15,690 nucleotides of DNA from Ectocarpus siliculosus (GCA_000310025.1 FN649730.1:13444-29133); one strand, 5' to 3'. Counted from the first letter of the stretch, positions 8,301-15,369 are shown. Program-made: numbers and translations. The notes: generated from the sequence alone by a model not told the origin.

Positions 8301-10513
8301 GTTTGTCCGGAGGATAGAGAGGCCACAACACGGAGTATCTTTCCCCGCCGACATTGTCGTCGCCAACCAACCATGAGCACGTGTGGATAGAATTGCAAGG
8401 GGATACAGGTACCGCCACATTGTTCCCGCTGGCATCACTGCTCTCTCACTGCTGTTGTCAAGTCTGTATAAACGAGGAGACCGAAAACTTCTACGTGTAT
8501 TTTTTGTTTTACCTCATGACATTCGGAGCTGTGAATATTTTTCAGAAAACCATCGTTCACATGTTGGACGTATCAGGCGGTAAATACGGGTACTGAGCGA
8601 AGACCGGAATGGGTTTATAATGTCAAGACAAACACACAACAACAACAACAACAACAACGCTTCTGTGCGCACCCTACAGAACGGATATCGTTTTTCTAAG
8701 CGTTTGTAAGGACGCACGCACCTGTTTGCTTCGAAGTCAAAGCTGGCCACCGAAGGAATAAGCAAGAACATAGCCGCCACCCACACCGGGGCCTGCACGA
8801 TCAAAATCTGTACCGTGGGAGGCAACATGTCCACGGTGTGCAGCATCAACACCTTGTAGTTGCGATACACCTGTGCGAAAAAAACAAAGCAAAACAAACA
8901 GAATCGGGCAACAGTTCGCGGGTAAGACCAGCATTCTTGTAGTCGATGAAGGCGAAGAACGAATGCCTGGGAATCACCAGTACGCCGAGATCACTCGCAC
9001 GATAAGCGAAATGAACTTTATTAAAAAACAATACAAAATCGGACAACAGTTCCCGGGTAAGGTCAGCATTCTTCTTGTCGACGAAGGCGAATATCGAATG
9101 CCTTGGAATCACGAGCACTACTAATGTAGTGCGACGAGCGAAACGAACCGTGCTGTTTTCGCACCAAGTCCCACAAGGAGTGAAAACGGCCGTGGTATCA
9201 CGCATGAGCCCGTCGAGCTCTACGGATACGATTGCTTAGCTTACCCTAATAACGCGGCAGCCGAAACACAAAGGTAAAGGGTCAGGGATACGATTAAAAC
9301 ACAACCGTAAAAGGTCAGGGACACGGTTAAAACACAACGGTAAAGGGCCAGGGAAACGGTTAGCAGCTAGCTTAACCCGACAACGACGCCGACGACATAC
9401 AAGGCGTAGGGTTAGGGTTAGGGTTAGGGTTTTATGGTTAAGCTTACCCTGACGACTGCGCCCGCGAAATACAATCCCGCGCCGGTGGAGACCACGACTC
9501 CCTGGAAGAAGCAGTTGGACCACAGCGATGGCGACGAGTACTCCCAAAAACCGAAGGATATCACCACCCCCGACAGGTGGATGAACCCCGCAACCCCGGT
9601 GACGCATACTGAAACGGTGCGGTATGTTCCACGGTACGGAAAACGACAGACACCAGATGAGGTGGGGGCGGGGGGTCGTCATGGGTTAGAAAGAAAATGG
9701 GCATCCATACGCACACAACACTATGAATTCATTGATTACCTGTGGAAGAAGAGATGAACGTTTTGTTCCTGAAATAAAAATAACCAAGGTCAATCAATAT
9801 CTAGAGAGGCACCACATACAAAACACCCAGTACGACACCCACGACTATTACGGCGACAACAGCAGTCAGAGAACAACCGCCAACAGCAACAGCACCACCA
9901 CAACAACACCATTTACACAGCCATCACCATCACCATCACCAACACCATCACCAACAACTACCAACTACCACATAAGCAACAGACGTCACATGTAGCGTGA
10001 AGACGTACCTAATGGGACGTTCTTGACGAGGTACGGAGGCCAGTCCCTGCACGCGATGAGGTGGACTACCACGGCCAGAACAAGCACCTGTCATCCGCAT
10101 CACATCACATCACAATCACGTGACATCGTTCAGTTCACATGACATCGTGCACATCACATGGCATCGCTTGTACTGTATCACATCACATGGCGTCGCGTCA
10201 CATCACGTCGTTCAGTTCACATGACATCGTGTACATCACATGGCATCGCTCGTACTGCTGCATCACATCACATTGCGTCATATCACATCACATCATATCA
10301 CATCACGCCCGTGAGCCAAAGGAACACGACAAGGACAACGGTCGTTGAGAGATAGATGCCAGCAGTGTCGCAGAATACAACATCAAGATTGTAAGTTTTC
10401 ACATGTTCGTATTCCTTCCCAACCACGTGCCCCCTATCATTCCCCAATGTTCGTTCTTCGGTCCCGTGCCGTCGAAACACTCTGCACGGGCTAATCCTAG
10501 TATCATTTTTCAC
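2249..10513 (-). CDS. Multi-exon gene for a 7TM receptor-like protein with a C-terminal RGS domain (7TM-RGS)
   Basis: Spliced gene of about 538 codons when one copy of exon 7 is used. Seven hydrophobic helices fall at about residues 52-82, 94-117, 126-149, 168-191, 206-229, 241-263 and 273-294. They are followed by a basic juxtamembrane segment (KYAKRDQRYAERF), a linker, an RGS-like domain at about 344-460 and a polar tail. The family role of 7TM-RGS proteins is membrane-bound regulation of heterotrimeric G-alpha: the RGS part speeds GTP hydrolysis and the 7TM part senses a ligand or sugar signal. Assembly rests on GT/AG borders, hydrophobicity and compatible phase at every junction. Introns range from 80 nt to 1,572 nt. 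The 5' end is unsure: the Met at 10513 is only the first in-frame one, no signal peptide is visible, and further N-terminal exons may lie at higher coordinates. Joining TM5 directly to TM6 gives a short third intracellular loop (RDARRQMTEYRAMM), typical of such receptors. The ligand is unknown. Confidence 0.75.
2462..2780 (+). repeat. Degenerate GGTAC-rich tandem repeat, three units
   Basis: Units start near 2462, 2576 and 2708. Each opens with GCAT...GGTATTC or GCATACCCGTATTC, then a GGTATGGA motif, a TACCGAGCGTACC-like block and a GTTCGGCAGGGTACGG-like block. Many GGTACC and TACCGGTA palindromes are present. The units are diverged and of unequal length (114 and 132 bp apart). Confidence 0.7.
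3248..3562 (+). repeat. Diverged tandem repeat, three units of about 85-120 bp
   Basis: The motif GTTGGTCTCACCAATGGTAG recurs as GTTGGTCTAACCAATGATAG (3391) and GTTGGTGACACCAATAG (3476). Each is preceded by ACGTGGG or ACATGGG and followed by a TTTGCC...GATACA or GACGCACGTC block; units 1 and 3 end with GGCCAGCAAACAA- or GGCGAGCAAACAA-like sequence. Confidence 0.7.
3613..3716 (-). CDS. Exon 11: polar cytosolic tail
   Basis: Acceptor TTGATGTCTCAG; donor GAG|GTGAGA; 104 nt, phase 0 in, phase 2 out. It encodes ANLLPKRKAVGFDFDERQTY, then NSRSDRWTNSTVAA. Good splice consensus, matching phase and coding-like GC-ending codons support it. It is rich in Ser/Thr/Arg and so a possible phosphorylation region, as is common in receptor tails (inference). 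Confidence 0.75.
3800..4018 (-). mobile_element. MITE-like terminal-inverted-repeat element, copy 2 (inverted, intronic)
   Basis: About 219 bp, within the intron between exons 10 and 11. On the minus strand it starts GCAGGTGACACAAGATACCA, continues TTGGACCGATTTCAAAGCTC and ends with the inverted version GTCGAGCTTTGGAAATCGGT and GTGTGATATCTAACGTCGTG. Interior blocks AACAGCAGAAAG, TTGAAGCCGTCT and GCATCCTCTT are shared with copy 1. It lacks the satellite expansion. Confidence 0.7.
4054..4169 (-). repeat. Telomere-like hairpin element, copy 1, starting at the exon 10 donor
   Basis: About 116 bp. On the plus strand AGGTGGGGTAGGGA (4081-4094) is the exact inverted partner of TCCCTACCCCACCT (4154-4167), separated by 59 nt. 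On the minus strand the element begins at the GTAGGT donor of exon 10. In the RNA, most of that donor would lie in the stem. It shares sequence with 6882-6971. Confidence 0.6.
4170..4299 (-). CDS. Exon 10: end of the RGS domain
   Basis: Acceptor ATACCATCTTCAG; donor AAG|GTAGGT; 130 nt, phase 2 in, phase 0 out. It encodes EAAAEVLEVLQERCEMAFQA, then SPAYEELLRKAEQDEAQMEA. It corresponds to the terminal RGS helices, where family members read F-D-x-A-Q-x-x-V-x-x-x-M...Y-x-x-F-L-x-S. It runs on into a charged helix that may form a short coiled coil. The donor lies in a 14-bp inverted repeat. Confidence 0.8.
4885..5036 (-). CDS. Exon 9: middle of the RGS domain
   Basis: Acceptor TTGATGCCAG; donor CAG|GTAGGG; 152 nt, phase 0 in, phase 2 out. 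It encodes AVMERDKEEGHFQRQAM, then IMDTYIADNAVCRVDLTEAC and RDRILASEVT. The pattern I-x-x-x-Y-I-x-x-x-A-x-x-x-V-x-L-x-x-x-x-R-x-x-I is the best RGS signature in the protein. It matches the helix 5-6 region, where classical members read Y-x-x-F/Y-I...A-P-x-x-V-N-L/I. The Asn is Asp here. Confidence 0.85.
5427..5526 (-). CDS. Exon 8: start of the RGS domain
   Basis: Acceptor TCTCCATGGGCAG after a long TTGTC-repeat pyrimidine tract; donor AAG|GTACCT; 100 nt, phase 2 in, phase 0 out. It encodes ASLADQLKVDKLWALFEKIA, then EERLRPALPGFYK. LWALFEKIAEERL fits the amphipathic L-x-x-F-x-x-x-A helices that open RGS domains. The usual E-E-N-x-x-F-W core is not recognisable and is replaced by RLRPALPGFY. 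Confidence 0.85.
5544..5590 (+). repeat. (GACAA)n pentanucleotide repeat
   Basis: About nine near-perfect copies of AAGAC/ACAAG with one substitution (AAGGC). On the minus strand it reads TTGTC repeats just upstream of the exon 8 acceptor, so it may act as the polypyrimidine tract. Confidence 0.9.
5659..5715 (-). CDS. Exon 7a: linker exon, homologous second copy
   Basis: 57 nt, phase 2 in and phase 2 out. It encodes APAGVEMLLSRYGPLVLC, with split codons Arg and Lys. Acceptor GGCAAAG; strong donor AA|GTATGT. It shares LLSRYGP with copy 7b. Both copies are symmetric multiples of three, so using either, both or neither preserves the frame. The polypyrimidine tract is weaker than for 7b and the donor stronger. 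Confidence 0.6.
5825..5887 (-). CDS. Exon 7b: linker exon, copy nearer exon 6
   Basis: 63 nt, phase 2 in and phase 2 out. It encodes ALVGAEILLSRYGPFVVLVV, with split codons Arg and Met at the ends. Acceptor CTGAG follows a T-rich tract; donor AT|GTGTGT. It is clearly homologous to the 57-nt copy at 5659-5715. An acceptor 10 nt upstream would give another frame, but the paired copies share synonymous changes (GAG/GAA, CGT/CGC, TTG/CTT) in the frame given. Confidence 0.6.
5968..6227 (-). CDS. Exon 6: TM6, extracellular loop 3, TM7 and start of helix 8
   Basis: Acceptor CCACCGCACTCAG; donor CAG|GTAACC; 260 nt, phase 0 in, phase 2 out. It encodes MTEYRAMMLSLGSLLLTLAA (cytosolic loop 3 into TM6), a polar loop IAQDDTLTRR, TM7 (NNMVRGLLLFWPVIFTPL), then a strongly basic CKYAKRDQRYAERF segment expected to lie along the inner membrane face. 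It is the longest exon, and the clearest single piece of evidence for a polytopic protein. Confidence 0.9.
6355..6475 (+). repeat. 69-bp tandem duplication in intron 5
   Basis: ACCAACAGGCGGATC occurs at 6368 and 6437, each copy flanked by TTCGTTTGCG/TTCGTGTGCA before and GTATCATACGT after. Confidence 0.75.
6882..6971 (-). repeat. Telomere-like hairpin element, copy 2 (intron 5)
   Basis: About 90 bp. On the minus strand it runs from GTATGTAGGATAGGGTTAGG to CCCTAACCCTACCCCCT and then GCTAACATGAAG. The arms are an inverted repeat (12 of 13 matching) of a TTAGGG-like motif; the loop has a run of G. It resembles the 4054-4169 element in layout and sequence: the arms, a purine/G-run loop and a CCCCCT near the end. 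Confidence 0.55.
7041..7149 (-). CDS. Exon 5: extracellular loop 2 and TM5
   Basis: Acceptor TTGTTGCAG; donor CAG|GTGCGT; 109 nt, phase 2 in, phase 0 out. It encodes CKGNARYVLLG, then a helix through GLLVIGSVYLLWKM, ending RDARRQ. Cys-Lys-Gly just before TM5 could pair with the TM3 cysteine. Reading stays open past the donor to about 6738, but using it would add an eighth hydrophobic segment, so the consensus donor is preferred. Confidence 0.87.
7150..8721 (-). other. Intron 4, 1.57 kb, no exon recognised
   Basis: Phase 2 on both sides lets exon 4 join exon 5 directly (FEAN-R-CKGNARY). The interval contains A-rich and C-rich simple sequence, an (AAC)n tract at 8637-8658 and a weak inverted repeat around 7628-7676 (GAGGTTGAG opposite CTCAACC). 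I see no supported exon or second gene inside. Confidence 0.6.
8637..8658 (+). repeat. (AAC)n microsatellite
   Basis: Seven perfect AAC units within intron 4, preceded by related CACACAAC sequence. Confidence 0.85.
8722..8870 (-). CDS. Exon 4: second intracellular loop and TM4
   Basis: A strong polypyrimidine tract (TTTGCTTTGTTTTTTTCG) leads to CACAG; donor GTGCGT; 149 nt, phase 0 in, phase 2 out. It starts VYRNYKVLMLH, which with the preceding VVR gives an arginine-rich TM3 exit of the R-x-YRxYK type. TM4 follows (VQILIVQAPVWVAAMFLLIP), then FDFEANR. Confidence 0.88.
8886..9152 (+). repeat. 135-bp tandem duplication in intron 3
   Basis: Two copies offset by 135 bp: AATCGGGCAACAGTTCGCGG at 8902 and AATCGGACAACAGTTCCCGG at 9037, each followed by a matching GGTAAG..CAGCATTCTT and GGCGAA..CGAATGCCT. 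Both strands are open. On the minus strand VLVIPRHS-x-FAF-x-D is kept in both copies with several synonymous changes, but neither copy has splice sites in a phase that fits between exons 3 and 4. Confidence 0.8.
9236..9406 (+). repeat. Repeats of the exon 3 tail/donor and a 33-bp triplet
   Basis: Three 33-bp units start at 9264, 9297 and 9330 (AAACACAAAGGTAAAGGGTC and variants). AGCTTACCC at 9236 with the following AACGCGGCAGCC, and AGCTTAACCCGACAACGACG at 9369, resemble the true exon 3 end at 9441 (AGCTTACCCTGACGACTGCG), so that donor region exists in three versions. Confidence 0.7.
9407..9431 (+). repeat. Interstitial telomere-type repeat (TTAGGG)n
   Basis: About four perfect TTAGGG units, 16 nt inside the donor of exon 3 in intron 3. 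They could mark past end-joining repair or slippage. A short CCCTAACCCTAA also occurs near 151. Confidence 0.9.
9448..9608 (-). CDS. Exon 3: TM2, extracellular loop 1 and TM3
   Basis: Acceptor CACCGTTTCAG; strong donor AGG|GTAAGC; 161 nt, phase 1 in, phase 0 out. It encodes CVTGVAGFIHLSGVVISFGF (TM2), a loop with WEYSSPSLW, then a Cys-containing TM3 (NCFFQGVVVSTGAGLYFAG) ending in Arg. The Cys at the start of TM3 is where many GPCRs carry the disulfide cysteine. The 3' tail with its donor appears twice more, degenerate, further into the intron. Confidence 0.85.
9870..9972 (+). repeat. CAC/CAA/CAT low-complexity tract
   Basis: Runs of AACAGCAACAGC, CACCACAACAACACC and CCATCACCATCACC inside intron 2. 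Its reading as poly-Thr/Pro protein is a low-complexity artefact. Confidence 0.75.
10009..10087 (-). CDS. Exon 2: end of TM1 and first intracellular loop
   Basis: Acceptor GATGACAG and donor GTACGT; enters in phase 0 and leaves in phase 1. It encodes VLVLAVVVHLIACRD, then WPPYLVKNVPL. The run from hydrophobic helix to Arg/Asp, Trp-Pro-Pro and Lys reads as TM1 leaving the membrane into loop 1. The codon split with exon 3 gives Val. Confidence 0.75.
10098..10306 (+). repeat. CATCA-rich minisatellite with an 82-bp duplication (intron 1)
   Basis: CAGTTCACATGACATCGTG occurs at 10131 and 10213, with matching ACATCACATGGCATCGC following each, in a background of ATCAC pentamers. It fills almost the whole intron between exons 1 and 2. 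Confidence 0.85.
10307..10513 (-). CDS. Exon 1: N-terminus and first half of TM1 (5' boundary uncertain)
   Basis: The open frame gives a poorly conserved-looking start, then CDTAGIYLSTTVVLVVFLW, which begins TM1. The donor is GGC|GTGATG, ending in phase 0. Only the last 25 or so codons look convincingly coding. The first 40 residues could be 5' UTR or intron, with an acceptor inside. No strong polypyrimidine tract precedes them, so the Met at 10513 is a default choice. Confidence 0.5.
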
Positions 10514-10649
10514 GCTGTTGCGCCGCCCGCCACTGCGGTCATGACCATATCTGAGCGCGGCGTGCCCAAGATAGTGGTGTGTCTGTCTACAGAAGAGTTG
10601 CGTACTGAAATCCCAAGAGCGAATCTTGCACCAGCATCATGCATTGGGA

Positions 10650-10663
10650 GGGGGGGGGGGGGG
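10650..10663 (+). repeat. Poly-G run
   Basis: Fourteen uninterrupted G; a second run of 13 lies at 10908-10920 and an 18-T run at 11174-11191. Such runs are slippage-prone and likely places for sequencing length error. Confidence 0.85.
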
Positions 10664-11430
10664 AGGAAATGCCATTTTTTTTCCCGGCAAGGGAAATTCA
10701 AGCAACGCCTGGGAAAAAAATGCTACACAGAACCCCCCCCAGGACCAAATTCTGCCGTTGAAATATGCATGCAGGCAGGTCAACATGTGCACTCAAGCAA
10801 ACCTTGACCTCCCGTCCACAGGGACTGTATACACACAGTATGGGTTTTTCACATATTACTGACGAACGTCCTGCAAGTTTTTTGGTATGCGTTCGGATGC
10901 CCCAGCCGGGGGGGGGGGGGTGCACAGGGGAGTGAACTCGCCGGACTGCTGTCTTGTTATTGGTTGCTCGATGTTTGGCGTCCGAAAACGAAACTTGTAG
11001 CTTTCACTCCTGTTTTCGAAACTTGTACTTGGAAGTAACGTTTACTCCTGTTTTATCGCGACAAGGATCGATTCAGTCGTTCCTATCCCTCTTCTCGCTA
11101 ATAACACATACTGGCGTCGGTTTTGGTAATCCACAATAATTAATCGTCACCCACAGAAACTTGTTTGGGCACGTTTTTTTTTTTTTTTTTTGTTCTTCAC
11201 TTCAAATCAGCGCTCACAGCACTAGTGCCGTTTATTCCAACCCGTGGTCACACAGAAGAGCCTCTCTCTACCCTCCCATCCTGCGGTACTTCGCCTTCAA
11301 TTTTTAATGCGAGAAGAGTTCAGCACTCTCTTCCCTCTGTGTACACACGAACTAGCGCTATCCACTTGGCCAGGCGCGTATGCATAGGTGCGAAAACACT
11401 TTCCGAATTCCCACATGCCCGGTCATGCGT

Positions 11431-11790
11431 ATGTTTGGATCGGCAACCTGGCCACCCTTTGGACTTTGAACCACAAGGCTGCGGGGCAGAATCTCTGTGT
11501 GCGACACTATACTTGCAAAGTATGCTACACCGACATCCCCATGGTTGGATCGACCACCTGGCTACCCTTTGGACCACAAGGCTGCGGTGTAGAATCTCTG
11601 TGTGTGACATTATACTTGCAAAGTATGCTACACCGACATCCCCATGGTTGGATCGACCACCTGGCTACCCTTTGGACCACAAGGCTGAGGGGTAGAATCT
11701 CTGTGTGCGACATTATACTTGCAAAGTACGCTACACCGACATCCACATGGTTGGATCGGCAACCTGGCTACCCCTTCAGCCTCTCCAAAG
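11431..11790 (+). repeat. 103-bp minisatellite, about 3.4 units
   Basis: Units begin at 11431 (110 bp), 11541 (103 bp), 11644 (103 bp) and 11747 (partial). Each starts ATGGTTGGATCGACCACCTG or a close variant, and contains CACAAGGCTG and GAATCTCTGTGTG. The two central units are nearly identical. The period is not a multiple of three, so the open frames across it are not a repeat protein. Confidence 0.9.
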
Positions 11791-13731
11791 GAAGGTTACG
11801 ATTTACATGCAAGTAGGCGTGAAAGCCCATAATCTTTGAGAAAACACAAGGTTAGGGATTGTTGAACCCTTCCCGCTTGAAAAAATGAAGACACACACTG
11901 CAGGGGACAGAAAGGCGGGGAGAGAGAACGAAAAACTCCAGCTTTTTAGCTTTTTACATTCCTCCAAAAGGCGTGACCCAGGCTGTTGTGTCGTATAATC
12001 AATGTACTCATAAGGGTGAGACCCCGAAAATCACAAATATAGGAGGACTTACACACATGCTTGTTGTTGTCTTCAAATAAAAAAATTTGCACGCACGCAA
12101 AGAATGCAAAGATAAGACAGTGACGACGCGTAGATTTTTCTATTCTATGCATACACAACGAAAATACGGCTGATCTCCGTATTGTTGATTTCTGGTAATT
12201 TTTTGTCTCGCACACCCTCCCCCAAAGGAAAAAGCCATGCAGATGCACAGATGCACACGCATGGCATGGTCTACAACATGCAGGGACGAGAAAAAAAAAT
12301 CGCAATGCACACACACCTGGTTCAGATGGGCAGATCGAGGTTCTTCATTCCAACGACAGCAGTTGCACACGGATACTACATGTAAGGTGATACCGCAACA
12401 AACAGCTGTAGTATGCATTGGATATGCGGTGTGGTTGCCACGGACCAACCAACCGAAGCCGCTGCCGGTTGATTCCTCCCGTTGCAATCACTTCAAAAAT
12501 GAACGCAGGCTCTTGGGAGAGAGAGAGCAGCACCCAAAATCAGGACGCAGCAAATCAGCAAACATGATCTCATAGATGATGGAGGACGTGTGAGAGACCT
12601 ATACTTTCAGGTGGATGGCATACAGAACAAACCTGGGCCCAGGGAAAACAAACTTCTACTTCTGCTGTACCGACGTAGCCAAATTCAATACAGCAGCAGT
12701 GCATGCATGCTAGCATGCGTTCGGTCTGAATCCATCCCAGGCATCCGTCTCCCAACCAAACCCGCTCTGCTACAGAAGAAGCGCGTGGGGTGCATACCCA
12801 CCACGACCACAACGATGTGGCGGAAACCAGCGGGATCAACTCAACGACAACAGCATACCGCCCAACGTTCTACTTCGCAAAAAAAAAAAAAACTCCTTCT
12901 GGCGAACGAACAACAAACTTTTCGTGAAAGTATCGGGAACAACAAAAAAAAGGATCGATTGATCGCCCCCCCCGTTGCAACAAGTAACGCAGGGGGACAT
13001 CTGGCTGTTCTGGCATCTGGCATGTGGGAGGTTGCGCTACAATACTACCAACGCTTGCCGTGCTGGTTGCTAGAGCTGCAAACAGACGCGAGACACCAAG
13101 CTTGGCTCTCTGGTACAATATGTGTTTCTGGGAGAACGGGGTGATGGGCAGCAAGAAATCGCCCCTCCTCTCTCCGCTGCCTGCCTGCCGCCTCTGGCAA
13201 AAAAAAAGCTGGCAAGTAATTCAAACCGGAAAAAATAGCCGGTCACAGAACGTGTGTGTGTGTGTGGGTCAACCAAGAAAGAGACAATTTTCAAATCAAA
13301 TCAAATTAAAAAGAGGGATTTTTTTATTTTTCTTAATATGACACCACCAAGAGGATTTTGTGTGTGTCTGTCTTACCAAATATGTTTTGATGCTGTCCGT
13401 GAGACACGCCAAAAAAACAGGGCCCTTGGCTTTGCCATCGTCACACGTAAGATTTGGCGCAGAGTCGGTTTATCGTGGGTGCTGCTACGGTAAAACGACG
13501 CTTGTGCGAGTGCGGCCACTTCTTTTGGCCAAGCTACTGCACGTATGAAATTTGTATCCGCACTTCCGCACCCCCCTCCAAGAGTGACTCATCCCACAGG
13601 CAGTGAACTGAAGTTGCTGAAAACAACGACCAAAAAAAAAGAGGTGGTGCTGCTGTTGGAAACTTGCATATTCTTCGGTGGTGGCACTGCTGCTGCTACT
13701 ATTGTGGGGGGAGAAGGGTCGCGGCAGTGAC

Positions 13732-13851
13732 CTCAGCAACTTGGACGACGAGAGTCGGGGGGGAAATATTGAAATATTTCAACCTCGTAGCACCGCGGAT
13801 TTTGACGGCGGGCTCGATCCCCTCTGTCTGGTCTCCTGAGGTTCGCAGATC
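13732..13851 (-). CDS. Candidate exon with ambiguous strand
   Basis: A minus-strand 40-codon frame between GATTAG and GAG|GTCACT includes GIEPAVKIRGATRLKYFNIS and PPTLVVQVAE. This weakly recalls beta-sandwich ectodomain strands (YF-x-I-x-P-x-x-L-x-V-x-V). The plus strand is also plausibly coding here (SDLSNLDDESRGGNIEIFQP), so neither can be asserted. Confidence 0.25.
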
Positions 13852-15202
13852 CTAATCGGCGTGTGCCACACGCCAAAGCAATTTCATCCGGGTGATGATG
13901 CCGCTACTGCCTTCTGTGTTGCGATACATCTAGATACATGGAGAAACCAATCCGGCACGGACGGCGGTGGGCACCAAGAAGAGGTACGCGTTGCCACAGC
14001 AACCACGCGTCAAATCGACCGTGCTTGACAACACCCCGCTAGCTAGCCTGCGTAGAGGGTTTGCTAGAAAGTATGTGAGAGGGAGGGAGACAGCAGCCGA
14101 CACACCGGCCCCCCAAAAAAAAGAAGGGCAAGCAAATCCCAAAACAAGCTTTTCGGCTTTTTCAATAGGAGGACGGAGCGAGCAAAACAATTACACATCA
14201 TGCACATGGGGCAGCAGCAGCAGCCGACAAGGGCCGCGGCGCCCGCCATCTCCCTGGCCGTTCATATGTGCCGCCACCGTCATGCTGAGGGTCCCGCAAG
14301 CAAAAGAGAGGCGCAGCAGCTGCATGCACGGCCCTTCTGCTGGTGCTGCTAGTTGCAAGCTGCGGCTCGTTCGGCGTTTACTTTTTGCGGGTCCTCTCTG
14401 GTACCCCCCTCCCTCTCTGGCAACGAAAAGAAGCAGGCATGCACACTTGCCTGGTGGAGGCCCGCCAACGCCAGCAGAGCGAAGTCTGGGCCCGAGAGCG
14501 GGTCCCACATGTTGACGACGCAGCTCTCCCTCTCTCTCCCTCTCTCTCTCTCTGTGTCTGCGACTCGTAAAATGTCGCCTCGCTCTCCACTCTCGGGCAG
14601 AACAAGCAAATTTGGGGGGTCCGTGAATCTCCATGGAACGCCGCAGGGGGCCCCATGCATGATGTATCGGTCCGGCCCGGCAGCAGCCAGGCAGCTGGCA
14701 GGTTGCCCGTCGTACAGATTGGTAGCACGAAATAGTGAGATAGGGCCACGATGGCCTATTTGATTGGTTCGCACATTATGGGCGTTGATTAACGATCTTG
14801 TAGGTCGCTGACCGGGTTCGCTTTGTGCTTAACACGCTTGATTTGTGAACCACCGCCGCCGTGCGTTTTCGCGGTGGTACAGATCATCATCGCAAGACCC
14901 TTTCCCAAACGTGTGGCGGCAGCGGGGCACAAACAGGAACGTATGCATGTTGTCTTGCGGGGCAAGCACTCCGCGTGTTTTCCGGCTTGGGTGGTGAGGA
15001 GATACTACACCTGCATGCGGTATTCACAACAAATTGTTTTTGACGCTCGTTCCTTTGCCCCAGCCCGCCGTCAGCCTTTCTTTGTTGTGCGCAGCATATA
15101 TTATTGTATATATAATGGTAGATGATAACCCCCCATTTAGAGTTATTGCTGATCATCCAGCACTCCCAACCCACGGATCATCATCTACAGTATGTATCTT
15201 AC
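13852..15202. other. Unresolved stretch with weak minus-strand coding hints
   Basis: Short open stretches on the minus strand, VVNMWDPLSGPDFALLALAG (about 14450-14520, followed by a GC-type donor GCAAGT) and a Cys-bearing SISSPPKPENTRSACPARQH segment (about 14910-15010), look mildly protein-like. They could not be joined in phase to neighbours. Confidence 0.3.
14523..14553 (+). repeat. CT-rich tract
   Basis: Pyrimidine-only TCTCCC/TCTCTC sequence. On the plus strand it could serve as a polypyrimidine tract, but no convincing plus-strand exon follows. Confidence 0.8.
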
Positions 15203-15241
15203 CTACGTTACTGGGTCGCACGATACGGACGACACGGTCCC
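15203..15241 (-). CDS. Candidate mini-exon
   Basis: It has a long T-rich tract and ATGAAG acceptor upstream and two overlapping donors, GTAGGT at 15206 and GTAAGA at 15202. The frame is ambiguous: GDRVVRIVRPSN (needs phase 1) or GTVSSVSCDPV (phase 0, requires the 15206 donor). The splice signals are better than the protein evidence. Confidence 0.3.
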   Translation of the reverse strand, partial: GTVSSVSCDPVT

Positions 15242-15369
15242 CTTCATAGTGAGCCAAAAAAACAACAAAAAACAACAACAGAACAACAATAGGCAGAGAG
15301 AGTCCTGCCAAGAAGAGGAGAACTTGTTGCCTTGCCCGTACAAAAAAGCAGACTGACAGCTCTAACTCT

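Larger units (their letters stand above)
10514..13731. other. Mostly non-coding stretch, unresolved
   Basis: Apart from the poly-G and poly-T runs and the 103-bp minisatellite I find no exon I can defend. Isolated open stretches (for example 12741-12840 minus and 13000-13110 minus) lack good paired splice signals. This is the likely place for a promoter or for distal 5' exons of the 7TM-RGS gene. Confidence 0.5.

Noticed and set aside
8873-9124. Plus-strand ORF with a repeated IGQQF...SILVVDEGE motif
   Set aside because: It is the antisense of the 135-bp duplication within an intron. Substitutions fit the minus-strand frame better, and no plus-strand splice or start context was seen.
9407-9431. 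Chromosome end
   Set aside because: Only about four TTAGGG units, internal, between exons of one gene.
9723-9995. Thr/Pro-rich small protein on the plus strand
   Set aside because: Translation of a CAC/CAA/CAT microsatellite inside intron 2.
11165-11816. Repeat protein encoded across the 103-bp units
   Set aside because: The period is not a multiple of three, so each unit is read in a different frame; the open frames are by-products.
14440-14520. Exon VVNMWDPLSGPDFALLALAG with a GC donor
   Set aside because: Protein-like, but it needs a non-canonical GCAAGT donor and a purine-rich (GA)n upstream of its acceptor, and no phase-matched partner was found.
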